Below are positions 7,545-14,188 of a stretch of DNA of 41,627 nt, piece by piece. Source of the DNA: Paracoccus sp. (in: a-proteobacteria) (GTDB taxonomy: Bacteria > Pseudomonadota > Alphaproteobacteria > Rhodobacterales > Rhodobacteraceae); NCBI RefSeq assembly GCF_030538655.1, contig NZ_JAUNTO010000021.1, forward strand, positions 1-41,627, read 5' to 3'. Below the pieces are notes generated by a model. The model worked only from the letters and a program-made list of their open reading frames with translations. It was not told the origin of the DNA and searched no databases. Made by a program: the position numbers and the translations under genes. How positions within the stretch are numbered: the stretch's first letter is position 1; each line of letters opens with the position of its first letter.

Positions 7545-8113
7545 TACAGCCACCCGGTCTTGGCGTTGATGTCGGGGCGGGGGCGATCGGGCGGGGCCTC
7601 GCCCCGGCTGCCGATATGGATCAGGCCGGCGACACGCTCGCCCGGTTTGACGCCAAGGTGCGCGGCGGCGAAATCCTGATCGAGCGCGGCAAAGCCCGTC
7701 ATCCATGCGGCACCCCAGCCCGAGGCCAGCGCGGCATTGACCAGCCCCAGACAGACCGCCCCCGCCGACAACACCTGTTCCCATTCCGGCACCTTGCTGC
7801 TGTCCACCGGGGACGAGATCACGGCGACGACCACCGGGGAATCAAAGGCCGAGGCCGCTTTGTCCGCCGCGGCCTGATCCTGCGTGGCCTGAAGGACGGC
7901 GGCGTGCAGGTCGGGCTTGATCCGGTCCAGCGCCGCGCGGCTGATGACGACAAAGCGCCACGGTTCCAGCTTGCCATGATCGGGTGCGCGGGCGGCCAGC
8001 GTCAGCAGGCGCAGGATCTGGTCGCGGTCGGGGCCGGGTTCGCGCAGCATCTTGGGCGGGTGCGACCGGCGGGTGGCCAGAAACGTCTGCGCGGCGTCGT
8101 TGCGGTGATCCAT
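7544..8113 (-). CDS. Nitroreductase family protein (YdjA-like)
   Basis: A 189-residue FMN-dependent nitroreductase-fold oxidoreductase; the natural substrate is unknown for most members. The N-terminal FMN/phosphate-binding region reads FLATRRSHPPKMLREPGP, followed by LLTLAARAPDHGKLEPWRFV, both typical of the short YdjA-type branch. The middle holds SAGAVCLGLVNAALASGWGAAW, the conserved helix over the flavin, and the C-terminal half ends with GLIHIGSRGEAPPDRPRPD. The ATG at 8113 has GGAGACAGCC upstream (AAAAGGAGACAGCCATGG). Coupled to the downstream EI24 gene by a one-base TAATG overlap. Divergent from the DUF167 gene, 90 bases away. Confidence 0.93.
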   Translation of the reverse strand: MDHRNDAAQTFLATRRSHPPKMLREPGPDRDQILRLLTLAARAPDHGKLEPWRFVVISRAALDRIKPDLHAAVLQATQDQAAADKAASAFDSPVVVAVISSPVDSSKVPEWEQVLSAGAVCLGLVNAALASGWGAAWMTGFAALDQDFAAAHLGVKPGERVAGLIHIGSRGEAPPDRPRPDINAKTGWL

Positions 8114-8203
8114 GGCTGTCTCCTTTTGTCGCCGGGATGTAATGGTGGCGGGCGCGGTTGAACAGGGCTTGCGGGGGGTTCCGCGCGGGCCGATGATCGC
8201 GGC

Positions 8204-8455
8204 ATGGACGATCTGACTCATCTGGCCCGGCCGGGCACTGAAATCGCCGTTCGGGTGACGCCGCGTGCCGGGCGGAATGCCGTCGTTGCGGGGGATGGTG
8301 TGCTGCGCGTCTATGTCACCACCGTGCCCGAGGATGGCAAGGCCAATATCGCTGTGCAAAAGCTGTTGGCCAAAGCCATCGGCGTTGCGCGGACGCGGCT
8401 GGTTCTGGTGCGCGGGGCGACGGGGCGCGACAAGCTGTTCCGGGTCGACGAATAG
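8204..8455 (+). CDS. DUF167 (YggU) family protein
   Basis: A small 83-residue cytoplasmic protein of the YggU/DUF167 family; function unknown. Family signatures are clear: IAVRVTPRAGRNAVV at residues about 13-27, VLRVYVTTVPEDGKANIAVQ, and VLVRGATGRDKLFRV at the end. The start ATG at 8204 gives the standard length. A copy of the interspersed 32-base sequence begins at the last base of its stop codon. Confidence 0.93.
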   Translation: MDDLTHLARPGTEIAVRVTPRAGRNAVVAGDGVLRVYVTTVPEDGKANIAVQKLLAKAIGVARTRLVLVRGATGRDKLFRVDE

Positions 8456-8486
8456 CGCCCCAGATTGCGTATCCGGGCAAACAGGA
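8455..8486 (+). repeat. Short interspersed intergenic sequence, copy 2
   Basis: Starts on the G of the DUF167 TAG stop: GCGCCCCAG, then GCGTAT, then GGGCAAACAGGA. Same orientation and same position relative to the upstream gene as copies at 1083 and 25145. It lies between the convergent DUF167 gene and the small gene ending at 8494. Confidence 0.6.
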
Positions 8487-8493
8487 CGCCTTG

Positions 8494-8733
8494 TCACGGG
8501 CGCATGACGTAATTCCCTTCGGGCAGGTTCAGGGCGGCGCGCAGTTCCTGCAACTGTTTCATGCTGAAGACGACGGTGGCCAGCGTGTCGCCCTCGGGTG
8601 AGAGCTGTTCGACCAGCACCCGGTCGTCAAAGGCGGTGATAACGATGTCCTCGTTCAGCGGACGGGCGCCGGGTCTGGCTTCGTCGATCAGGGTGATAAC
8701 GGTCGAGTCAAAGTCATGCTCGATGGTAAACAT
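8494..8733 (-). CDS. Small conserved-looking hypothetical protein
   Basis: A 79-residue acidic protein of unknown function. It starts MFTIEHDFDSTVITLIDE and continues with a strand-rich pattern (DIVITAFDDRVLVEQLSPEG, DTLATVVFSMKQLQELRAAL). The start has AGAGAAATGCC upstream (AAAGAGAAATGCCATG). Codon use matches its neighbours, and there is no signal peptide or membrane segment. I recall similar short proteins in related Rhodobacteraceae but cannot name a family. Divergent from the M48 lipoprotein gene. Confidence 0.75.
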   Translation of the reverse strand: MFTIEHDFDSTVITLIDEARPGARPLNEDIVITAFDDRVLVEQLSPEGDTLATVVFSMKQLQELRAALNLPEGNYVMRP

Positions 8734-8875
8734 GGCATTTCTCTTTCAAATTTTCGGCACATCAAACGCTTGAAGGGGCCGGTCGCGGGTTGTGGCACTG
8801 GCGCGGCGCAGGTCATGCGGTTAGATTGACCGCAAAGCCGGTTGATCGGCAAGGGGCAGTGCAGGGGCAAAACAT

Positions 8876-9676
8876 ATGCATAATCGCAGCAGAATTGCAG
8901 CCATTCTTACCACGGCCTGTGTCGGGCTGGCGGGCTGCGTCGTGCAGGTGCCGGTGGACGGGGCAGGGATGCCGGTTCCGCCGCAGCCTTCGACGCCTGC
9001 GCCTGCAACCACTGCGCCAAACCCCTATCCCACGCAAACGACGGCCACTCCGGTTTCCAACAATCCGCAGGCGGCCGCGCGGGCCTTTGTTTCAGTCATG
9101 CAAAGGATGGAGCCGGTGATCGAACGGGAATGCCTGACCCGTCGCACCCGTCCCATCAACTGTGATTTCCAGTTCGTCGTCGATGACCGCCGCGGGCAGG
9201 AGCCGAATGCCTTTCAGACCATCGACGGGCAGGGGCGGCCTGTGATCGGCTTTACACTGTCGCTGATCGCGGCGGCGCAGAATACCGACGAACTGGCCTT
9301 TGTCGTCGGGCACGAGGCCAGCCACCACATTCTGAACCACCTGTCACAAAAATCCAGCGCCGCGACGGCGGGCGCGGTGATTCTGGGCGGGCTGGCGACG
9401 GTGTATTCCGGGAACCCTGCTGCCGTGAATACGGCCAGCCGTATCGGGGCGACGGTCGGATCGCGCTATTACTCGAAAGAGTGGGAGCTTGAGGCCGATT
9501 ATATGGGTGCAATCATCACGCTGAACGCCGGGTATGACCCGCAGCGGGGGGCGGCCTTCTTTGCCCGGATGCCTGATCCGGGCGATCAGATCCTGGGGTC
9601 GCACCCGGCCAATTCGCAGCGTGTCGCGCAGGTGCGCCGCGCTGTGGCCGATGTGCAGTCGGGGCGCGTGCGCTGA
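8876..9676 (+). CDS. M48 family zinc metalloprotease lipoprotein
   Basis: A 266-residue membrane-anchored periplasmic protease of the M48 (HtpX/BepA-like) family. The signal peptide ends in the lipobox LAGC (Cys near residue 21), so it is predicted to be lipidated. A proline- and threonine-rich linker (about residues 31-60) leads to the peptidase domain. The zinc site HEASH is at residues 146-150 in FVVGHEASHHILNH, and the third ligand is E206 in ELEADYMGA. The end of the domain, GSHPANSQRVAQVRRAV, carries the conserved His. Such proteins usually work in outer-membrane protein quality control (family knowledge). It stands alone, followed by a long intergenic region. Confidence 0.95.
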   Translation: MHNRSRIAAILTTACVGLAGCVVQVPVDGAGMPVPPQPSTPAPATTAPNPYPTQTTATPVSNNPQAAARAFVSVMQRMEPVIERECLTRRTRPINCDFQFVVDDRRGQEPNAFQTIDGQGRPVIGFTLSLIAAAQNTDELAFVVGHEASHHILNHLSQKSSAATAGAVILGGLATVYSGNPAAVNTASRIGATVGSRYYSKEWELEADYMGAIITLNAGYDPQRGAAFFARMPDPGDQILGSHPANSQRVAQVRRAVADVQSGRVR

Positions 9677-10195
9677 TTTGATCCAGATCATTTTGGCACT
9701 GGTCTGAGCACCCTTGCCTTGGTGGGGCGGTATTGATTCGCTCAATTTGACTGCAAATTTCGAACCCGTCGGTTCAGTTTTTTGGAGGCAAAGCGTTCAG
9801 TTCAACCGTGGGGCGTGAAAATGGCCGGGGAAGGCTGGAAGGTCTTTGTGCTAAATTTGCAACTGTCTTTTTGGCGAAAGGTTACGAAGGCTGACGTAAA
9901 AAATTTATGGCACGCGGCCCCAAATTGCCTGAATAGACAGGTTTCGCCCTTTGCATTCGGGTCGGCGGGTTTTCGCACATCTTTCATTTCATGCAGTTTT
10001 TTTGTGGGCCGCAAGATTCGCGATGTGCAGTTTGCTTTTGACCAGTGGTTCCCTGTGACCTTGCGTCATAACGCGGGAAGATGGCTGGTCTCACCGATTC
10101 GGTGGAGAAGGTTTCCCCTGCGTAACTACACGGGATTGCGAGGAAATTAAACCAAAATTCCAAATGCTCCCTTTCACTGGGATTTGGATGAACAT
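9677..10195. other. Long intergenic region, less GC-rich, no gene seen
   Basis: About 520 bases between the M48 gene and the next small gene. It is visibly richer in A and T than its surroundings, with T-runs near 9776-9783, 9869-9873 and 10001-10007 and an A-run near 9898-9903. Open frames here have no recognisable protein features. I found no strong long hairpin; a small inverted repeat CACCGATTCGGTG is at 10092-10104. It may hold a promoter or a small RNA, which the sequence alone does not settle. Confidence 0.5.
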
Positions 10196-10633
10196 ATGAT
10201 CCAACTTGCGAACAGGGATTGCCGGCACATCCTACATGCCGGTTTGGAGTGGAAGGACCATCAGAAGATGATCGGTGTAGTGGTGTGGAGCAGTGCGGAC
10301 CGTGAAAAGGCGGTCATCTGGTGCGAGGATCAGGGAGCACTGGCCTATCTGCAAGGGCGTGAAAATCTGGCGATGCCGGGAATGGGCTGGCCCGAAGCTG
10401 GTGATCTGATGGAACTGGAAACCGAATTTCTGGCCTCGCTGCGCCACGCCCGCCGCGTCGCCTTGCTGAGCGAGGCGCAATGCCCCGACCTGCCCGACAC
10501 GCTGCGCCGCACCACCGAAGCCGAGCCGCACCTGCGTCTGGTTTCCTCGCGCGAGGATGGGCGGATCAGTAAACCGACCCAGACGACGCACGCACCACTG
10601 CGCCGTGTGACGGTGACATCTGTCGCAAGCTGA
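10196..10633 (+). CDS. Conserved-looking hypothetical protein
   Basis: A 145-residue protein beginning MIQLANRDCRHILHAGLEWK. Function not recognised. It is rich in charged residues, has no signal peptide or membrane helix, and contains the segments GVVVWSSADREKAVIWCEDQ and LMELETEFLASLRHARRVAL, the latter likely helical. The C-terminus (about the last 35 residues) looks disordered. The ATG at 10196 has GGATGA five bases upstream; a TTG at 10184 would add four residues. A bidirectional terminator follows. Confidence 0.75.
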   Translation: MIQLANRDCRHILHAGLEWKDHQKMIGVVVWSSADREKAVIWCEDQGALAYLQGRENLAMPGMGWPEAGDLMELETEFLASLRHARRVALLSEAQCPDLPDTLRRTTEAEPHLRLVSSREDGRISKPTQTTHAPLRRVTVTSVAS

Positions 10634-10644
10634 ATGTGCCTTCA

Positions 10645-10700
10645 CGGCAGGAAAAAGGGCGGCGCGGGGAAACCGGGCCGCCCTTTTCCGTTTCCTGCCG
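10645..10700. terminator. Bidirectional Rho-independent terminator
   Basis: AAAAGGGCGGC and GCCGCCCTTTT form an 11-bp stem with A-run before and T-run after; the outer bases CGGCAGGAA / TTTCCTGCCG extend the pairing. It lies between the + strand gene ending at 10633 and ilvH, which ends at 10703 on the minus strand, and can serve both. Confidence 0.85.
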
Positions 10701-10702
10701 TC

Positions 10703-11266
10703 TTACTGACCGCGTGCCAATGCGGCCACGCCAGTCCGGGCCATATCGCTTAACCCCAAGGGGCGCATCAAATCGGCAAAGGCGTCCAGTTTCTGCGGCG
10801 CGCCGGTGATTTCGAACACGAAACTTTCCAGCGTCGAATCCACGACCTTGGCGCGGAAAATCTCGCCGATGCGCAGGGCTTCGACGCGCTTGTCGCCTGC
10901 GCCAGAGACCTTGAACAGCCCCAGTTCCCGCTCGACCGAGGGGCCTTCGACCGTCAGATCATGAACCTCGTGAACGGGGACGATGCGGCCCAGTTGCGCC
11001 TTGATCTGTTCGATCACGGCAGGCGTGCCGCGCGTCACCACGGTGATGCGCGACCGATGGCCGGTGTGATCCACCTCGGCCACGGTCAGGCTGTCGATGT
11101 TATAGCCGCGCCCGGAAAACAGCCCGATGACGCGCGCCAGCACGCCCGGTTCGTTTTCCACCAGCACCGCAAGGGTATGGCTTTCGACAACCTCGGCGTT
11201 CGGGTCGCGCAGATCATAGGCGGAATGGCTGGATGCGCCGCGTTCGATTTTCAGTGCCGACATCAT
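10703..11266 (-). CDS. ilvH: Acetolactate synthase small (regulatory) subunit
   Basis: Regulatory subunit of acetohydroxyacid synthase, the first common step of valine, leucine and isoleucine synthesis; it activates the large subunit and confers valine feedback. The 187-residue protein has the N-terminal ACT domain with SHTLAVLVENEPGVLARVIG and LFSGRGYNIDSLTVAEVDHT, then HDLTVEGPSVERELGLFKV and a C-terminal domain with KVVDSTLESFVFEITGAP. All are standard for IlvH. Two start codons are adjacent (11266 and 11263), 4 and 7 bases after AAGGAG; either could be used. It follows the large-subunit gene by 8 bases, so they form one operon. Confidence 0.97.
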   Translation of the reverse strand: MMSALKIERGASSHSAYDLRDPNAEVVESHTLAVLVENEPGVLARVIGLFSGRGYNIDSLTVAEVDHTGHRSRITVVTRGTPAVIEQIKAQLGRIVPVHEVHDLTVEGPSVERELGLFKVSGAGDKRVEALRIGEIFRAKVVDSTLESFVFEITGAPQKLDAFADLMRPLGLSDMARTGVAALARGQ

Positions 11267-11274
11267 ACCACTCC

Positions 11275-13029
11275 TTACACCAGAACCGCGCCGTCGGACT
11301 GGATCGCCCCTTCGGTGGACGCCTCGCCCAGCAGCATTTCGTTATGCGGCTTGCCCGAGGGGATCATCGGGAAGCAGTTTTCGTGCTTTTCAACCAGCAC
11401 ATCCAGAATGAACGGGCCGTCGTAATCCAGCATCTGCTGGATCGCCGCATCCAGACCGGCGGGGTCGCGCACCTGCGCGCCCTTGCAGCCAAACGCCTCG
11501 GCCAGCTTGACGAAATCGGGCAGGCTTTCCGACCAGGACTGGCTGTAACGTTCGCCATGCAGCAGCTGTTGCCACTGGCGCACCATGCCCAGCCGTTCGT
11601 TGTTCAGGATGAACTGCTTGACCGGGGCGCGGAACTGAACCGCAGTGCCCATTTCCTGCATGTTCATCAACCAGCTTGCATCGCCGGCGATGTTGATGAC
11701 CAGCGCGTCGGGATGGGCCACCTGCACGCCGATGCTGGCCGGCAGGCCGTAGCCCATCGTGCCCAGTCCGCCCGAGGTCATCCAGCGGTTCGGCTGATCG
11801 AAATGCAGGAATTGCGCCGCCCACATCTGATGCTGCCCGACTTCGGTGGTGATATAGCGGTCGCGGCCCTTGGTCAGCGCCTCAAGACGTTCGAGCGCGA
11901 ACTGCGGTTTGATGACGCTGGTGCTGTTGGTGTAGGTCAGGCATTTCTTGGCCTTCCAGCCTTCGATCCGTTCCCACCACTGGCCAAGCGCGGCGGAATT
12001 CACCTTGCGCCCGCGCGATTTCCAGATCTTCAGCAGATCTTCCAGCACATGGCCGACATCGCCAAGGATCGGCAGATCGACGCGGATCACCTTGTTGATC
12101 GACGAAGGATCGATGTCGATATGCGCCTTGACCGAATGCGGGCTGAAGTCAGCCGTGCGCCCGGTGATCCGGTCGTCAAAGCGGGCGCCGATGTTAATCA
12201 TCAGATCGCAGCCGTGCATGGCCAGATTGGCCTCATACAGCCCGTGCATCCCCAACATGCCCAGCCAGTTGCGCCCCGATGCCGGATAGGCGCCCAGCCC
12301 CATCAGCGTCGAGGTGATCGGAAAGCCGGTCGCATCGACCAGTTCCCGCAAAAGCTGGCTGGCAGCGGGGCCAGAGTTGATAACCCCACCGCCGGTATAA
12401 AACACCGGACGTTCCGCGCGTTCGATCAGCTCGGCCAGCCGGGTGATGGCATCCAGATTGCCTTTGCGCGGCGGGGCATAGTTGCTGTTGTCGGTCTGAC
12501 GTGGGCCGGTATATGTGCCCTCGGCGAATTGCACGTCCTTGGGGATGTCGATCAGCACCGGGCCGGGCCGCCCCGAGGTGGCGACGTGGAACGCCTTGTG
12601 GATCGTTTCGGCCAGCTTGTCGGTATCCTTCACCAGCCAGTTATGTTTCGTGCAAGGCCGGGTGATGCCGACGGTATCCGCCTCTTGAAAGCCGTCGGTG
12701 CCGATCATGAAGGTCGGCACCTGCCCCGACAGCACCACCAGCGGGATCGAATCCAGCAGCGCATCGGTCAGCCCGGTGACGGCATTGGTCGCGCCGGGAC
12801 CGGATGTCACCAGAACGACGCCCGGTTTCCCGGTCGAGCGGGCATAGCCTTCGGCCATGTGGACCGCGCCCTGTTCGTGGCGCACCAGCACATGGGTAAT
12901 GTCGTTCTGCTGAAAGATCTCGTCATAGATCGGCAATACGGCCCCGCCGGGATAGCCGAATACGGTATCGACGCCCTGATCGCGCAGCGCCTCGACCACC
13001 ATTCTCGCACCCGTCATTGTTCGGGACAT
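11275..13029 (-). CDS. ilvI: Acetolactate synthase large (catalytic) subunit
   Basis: Catalytic, thiamine-diphosphate and FAD dependent subunit of acetohydroxyacid synthase, making acetolactate or acetohydroxybutyrate from pyruvate. 584 residues. The N-terminal half has MVVEALRDQGVDTVFGYPGG and the catalytic glutamate region HEQGAVHMAEGYARSTGK. The central domain follows, and the C-terminal TPP motif reads GDASWLMNMQEMGTAVQFRA with the metal ligands in GDAS and the later LNN. The ATG at 13029 is preferred because GGAG lies 8 bases before it; an ATG at 13035 is only 2 bases from it. A promoter candidate and a 5' hairpin lie upstream. ilvH follows directly. Confidence 0.97.
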   Translation of the reverse strand: MSRTMTGARMVVEALRDQGVDTVFGYPGGAVLPIYDEIFQQNDITHVLVRHEQGAVHMAEGYARSTGKPGVVLVTSGPGATNAVTGLTDALLDSIPLVVLSGQVPTFMIGTDGFQEADTVGITRPCTKHNWLVKDTDKLAETIHKAFHVATSGRPGPVLIDIPKDVQFAEGTYTGPRQTDNSNYAPPRKGNLDAITRLAELIERAERPVFYTGGGVINSGPAASQLLRELVDATGFPITSTLMGLGAYPASGRNWLGMLGMHGLYEANLAMHGCDLMINIGARFDDRITGRTADFSPHSVKAHIDIDPSSINKVIRVDLPILGDVGHVLEDLLKIWKSRGRKVNSAALGQWWERIEGWKAKKCLTYTNSTSVIKPQFALERLEALTKGRDRYITTEVGQHQMWAAQFLHFDQPNRWMTSGGLGTMGYGLPASIGVQVAHPDALVINIAGDASWLMNMQEMGTAVQFRAPVKQFILNNERLGMVRQWQQLLHGERYSQSWSESLPDFVKLAEAFGCKGAQVRDPAGLDAAIQQMLDYDGPFILDVLVEKHENCFPMIPSGKPHNEMLLGEASTEGAIQSDGAVLV

Positions 13030-13059
13030 CGCCATATCTCCAGTTTTGAACAAACAAAC

Positions 13060-13079
13060 GCGCAGCCCCTTTGCTGCGC
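13060..13079 (-). promoter_or_regulatory. Hairpin in the ilvI 5' untranslated region
   Basis: In minus-strand reading, GCGCAGC and GCTGCGC (7-bp perfect stem, 6-base loop) lie about 30 bases before the ilvI start and are followed by GTTTGTTTGTT. It resembles a weak terminator or an mRNA-stabilising hairpin. I found no Ile/Val/Leu-rich leader peptide before it, so classical attenuation is not supported here. Confidence 0.45.
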
Positions 13080-13087
13080 CGCCGCAA

Positions 13088-13114
13088 ATTATGGCCGGGC
13101 ACACGGATCGTCAA
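13088..13114 (-). promoter_or_regulatory. Candidate sigma-70 promoter of ilvIH
   Basis: In minus-strand reading TTGACG (13109-13114) is followed after 15 bases by CATAAT (13088-13093), or after 16 by ATAATT. The start point would lie near 13080, just before the hairpin at 13060-13079. The spacing is slightly short, so the call is moderate. Confidence 0.45.
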
Positions 13115-13136
13115 TGCCTGCCGCTGGATAAAATGA

Positions 13137-13155
13137 CGCCATGTGGCGGTTTTTT
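13137..13155 (+). terminator. Rho-independent terminator-like hairpin on the + strand
   Basis: CGCC, loop ATGT, GGCG, then GTTTTTT: a short stem followed by six T residues. No + strand gene precedes it; the DNA upstream is antisense to the ilvI promoter and leader. Short stem, so it may be chance. Confidence 0.4.
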
Positions 13156-13190
13156 GTAATTATATTGCGAGCAGGGGTGGCTGCACGAAA

Positions 13191-14033
13191 CTATTTGTCC
13201 GGCTGTGGCAGTTGTATCCGCGCGACCTGTTCGACGATAGGATCGACCGACAGCGGATGCGCTTCGCTGCTGTGACTGTCGGGGTTGCCGATGGGTTGCC
13301 AGACGCCCCCCTTGTAAATTTCCAGCGCCGGGAATTTCGCCTTGTAATCCATCTTGCGGCTGCCCGGCACCCAGTAACCCAGATAGACAAAGGGCAGGTT
13401 GGCCGCCCGCGCGATCTCGATATGGTCAAGGATGATGTGGGTGCCCAGACTGGCTTCGGTCAGGGCCGGGTCGTAAAAGCTGTAAACGAGGCTTAGCCCG
13501 TCATCCAGCACATCGGTCAGGCAGACGGCAGCCAGATGTTCCGACCCGGCGATAATCTGTCCGTCATCGGCCAGATCAGCGCAGCGGTATTCGATCACGC
13601 GGGTCTTGACCGGCGTTTCCTCGATCATGGCGGCGAATTCAAAGATGTCCATGTCGGCCATACCGCCATCGGCGTGGCGGTGGTCCAGATAGCTGCGGAA
13701 CAGGTCATACTGTTCCTCGGTCGCCCATGCGCTGGTTGCCAGCCGCCGGATCGCGGCATTTCGGCGCATCATGCGCCGCTGCGTCCGCGAGGGCCGGAAA
13801 TCCGCCACCCGGATGCGCGCCGACATGCAGGCCACACAGCTTTCGCAGCTGGGACGATACAGCACGTTCTGCGACCGCCGGAACCCTTGCCGCGACAGCG
13901 TATTGTTCAGCGCATTGGCATTTTCGCCGTGCAGGGCAGTGAACAGCTTTCGCTCAGCCCGCCCATGAAGATAGGGGCAGGGCTGTGGAGCCGTGACATA
14001 AAACTGCGGCACTTGAGGCAGGGTGTGGCGCAT
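13191..14033 (-). CDS. bpt: N-end-rule aminoacyl-tRNA:protein transferase (Bpt/Ate family)
   Basis: Transfers an amino acid from aminoacyl-tRNA to proteins with an acidic N-terminal residue, marking them for ClpS/ClpAP. 280 residues. The N-terminal domain carries the family's cysteine motifs: [17 protein letters not shown] and [16 protein letters not shown]; the C-terminal GNAT-like domain has [15 protein letters not shown] and [18 protein letters not shown]. In UniProt this bacterial group is usually named aspartate/glutamate leucyltransferase (Bpt); sequence alone does not separate leucyl from arginyl specificity reliably. Lies between ilvI (same strand, separated by a promoter) and glnE (divergent, about 155 bases). 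Confidence 0.9.
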   Translation of the reverse strand: MRHTLPQVPQFYVTAPQPCPYLHGRAERKLFTALHGENANALNNTLSRQGFRRSQNVLYRPSCESCVACMSARIRVADFRPSRTQRRMMRRNAAIRRLATSAWATEEQYDLFRSYLDHRHADGGMADMDIFEFAAMIEETPVKTRVIEYRCADLADDGQIIAGSEHLAAVCLTDVLDDGLSLVYSFYDPALTEASLGTHIILDHIEIARAANLPFVYLGYWVPGSRKMDYKAKFPALEIYKGGVWQPIGNPDSHSSEAHPLSVDPIVEQVARIQLPQPDK

Positions 14034-14152
14034 CAGCGATCTTGCGTTCGAATCTGATAAAGCCTGACGTTACCCAATAATGCGCCGTTTAACAGCCCAA
14101 ATCTGACAGGACGCCTAACAACGCGTTGACGAATGACCAGAAGGTTACCGCG

Positions 14153-14180
14153 TTGACGCGGCCCGGCGCCACGTTATCGT
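14153..14180 (+). promoter_or_regulatory. Candidate glnE promoter
   Basis: TTGACG (14153-14158) and TATCGT (14175-14180) are 16 bases apart. Transcription would start about 7 bases later, at or next to the glnE ATG (14189), giving a nearly leaderless mRNA; no Shine-Dalgarno is visible before that ATG. The ten bases CGCGTTGACG also occur at 14122-14131, 27 bases upstream. Confidence 0.4.
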
Positions 14181-14188
14181 GCGCGATC

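Noticed and set aside
9782-10150. 122-codon frame in the long intergenic region
   Set aside because: No recognisable protein pattern and no convincing ribosome binding site; base use unlike coding DNA here.
11233-13131. 632-codon open frame antisense to ilvI
   Set aside because: Shadow of the ilvI and ilvH coding frames; no family features or start context.
13120-13140. Leader peptide for ilvI attenuation
   Set aside because: A 17-codon frame upstream (starting near 13142 on the minus strand) has no run of Ile, Val or Leu codons.
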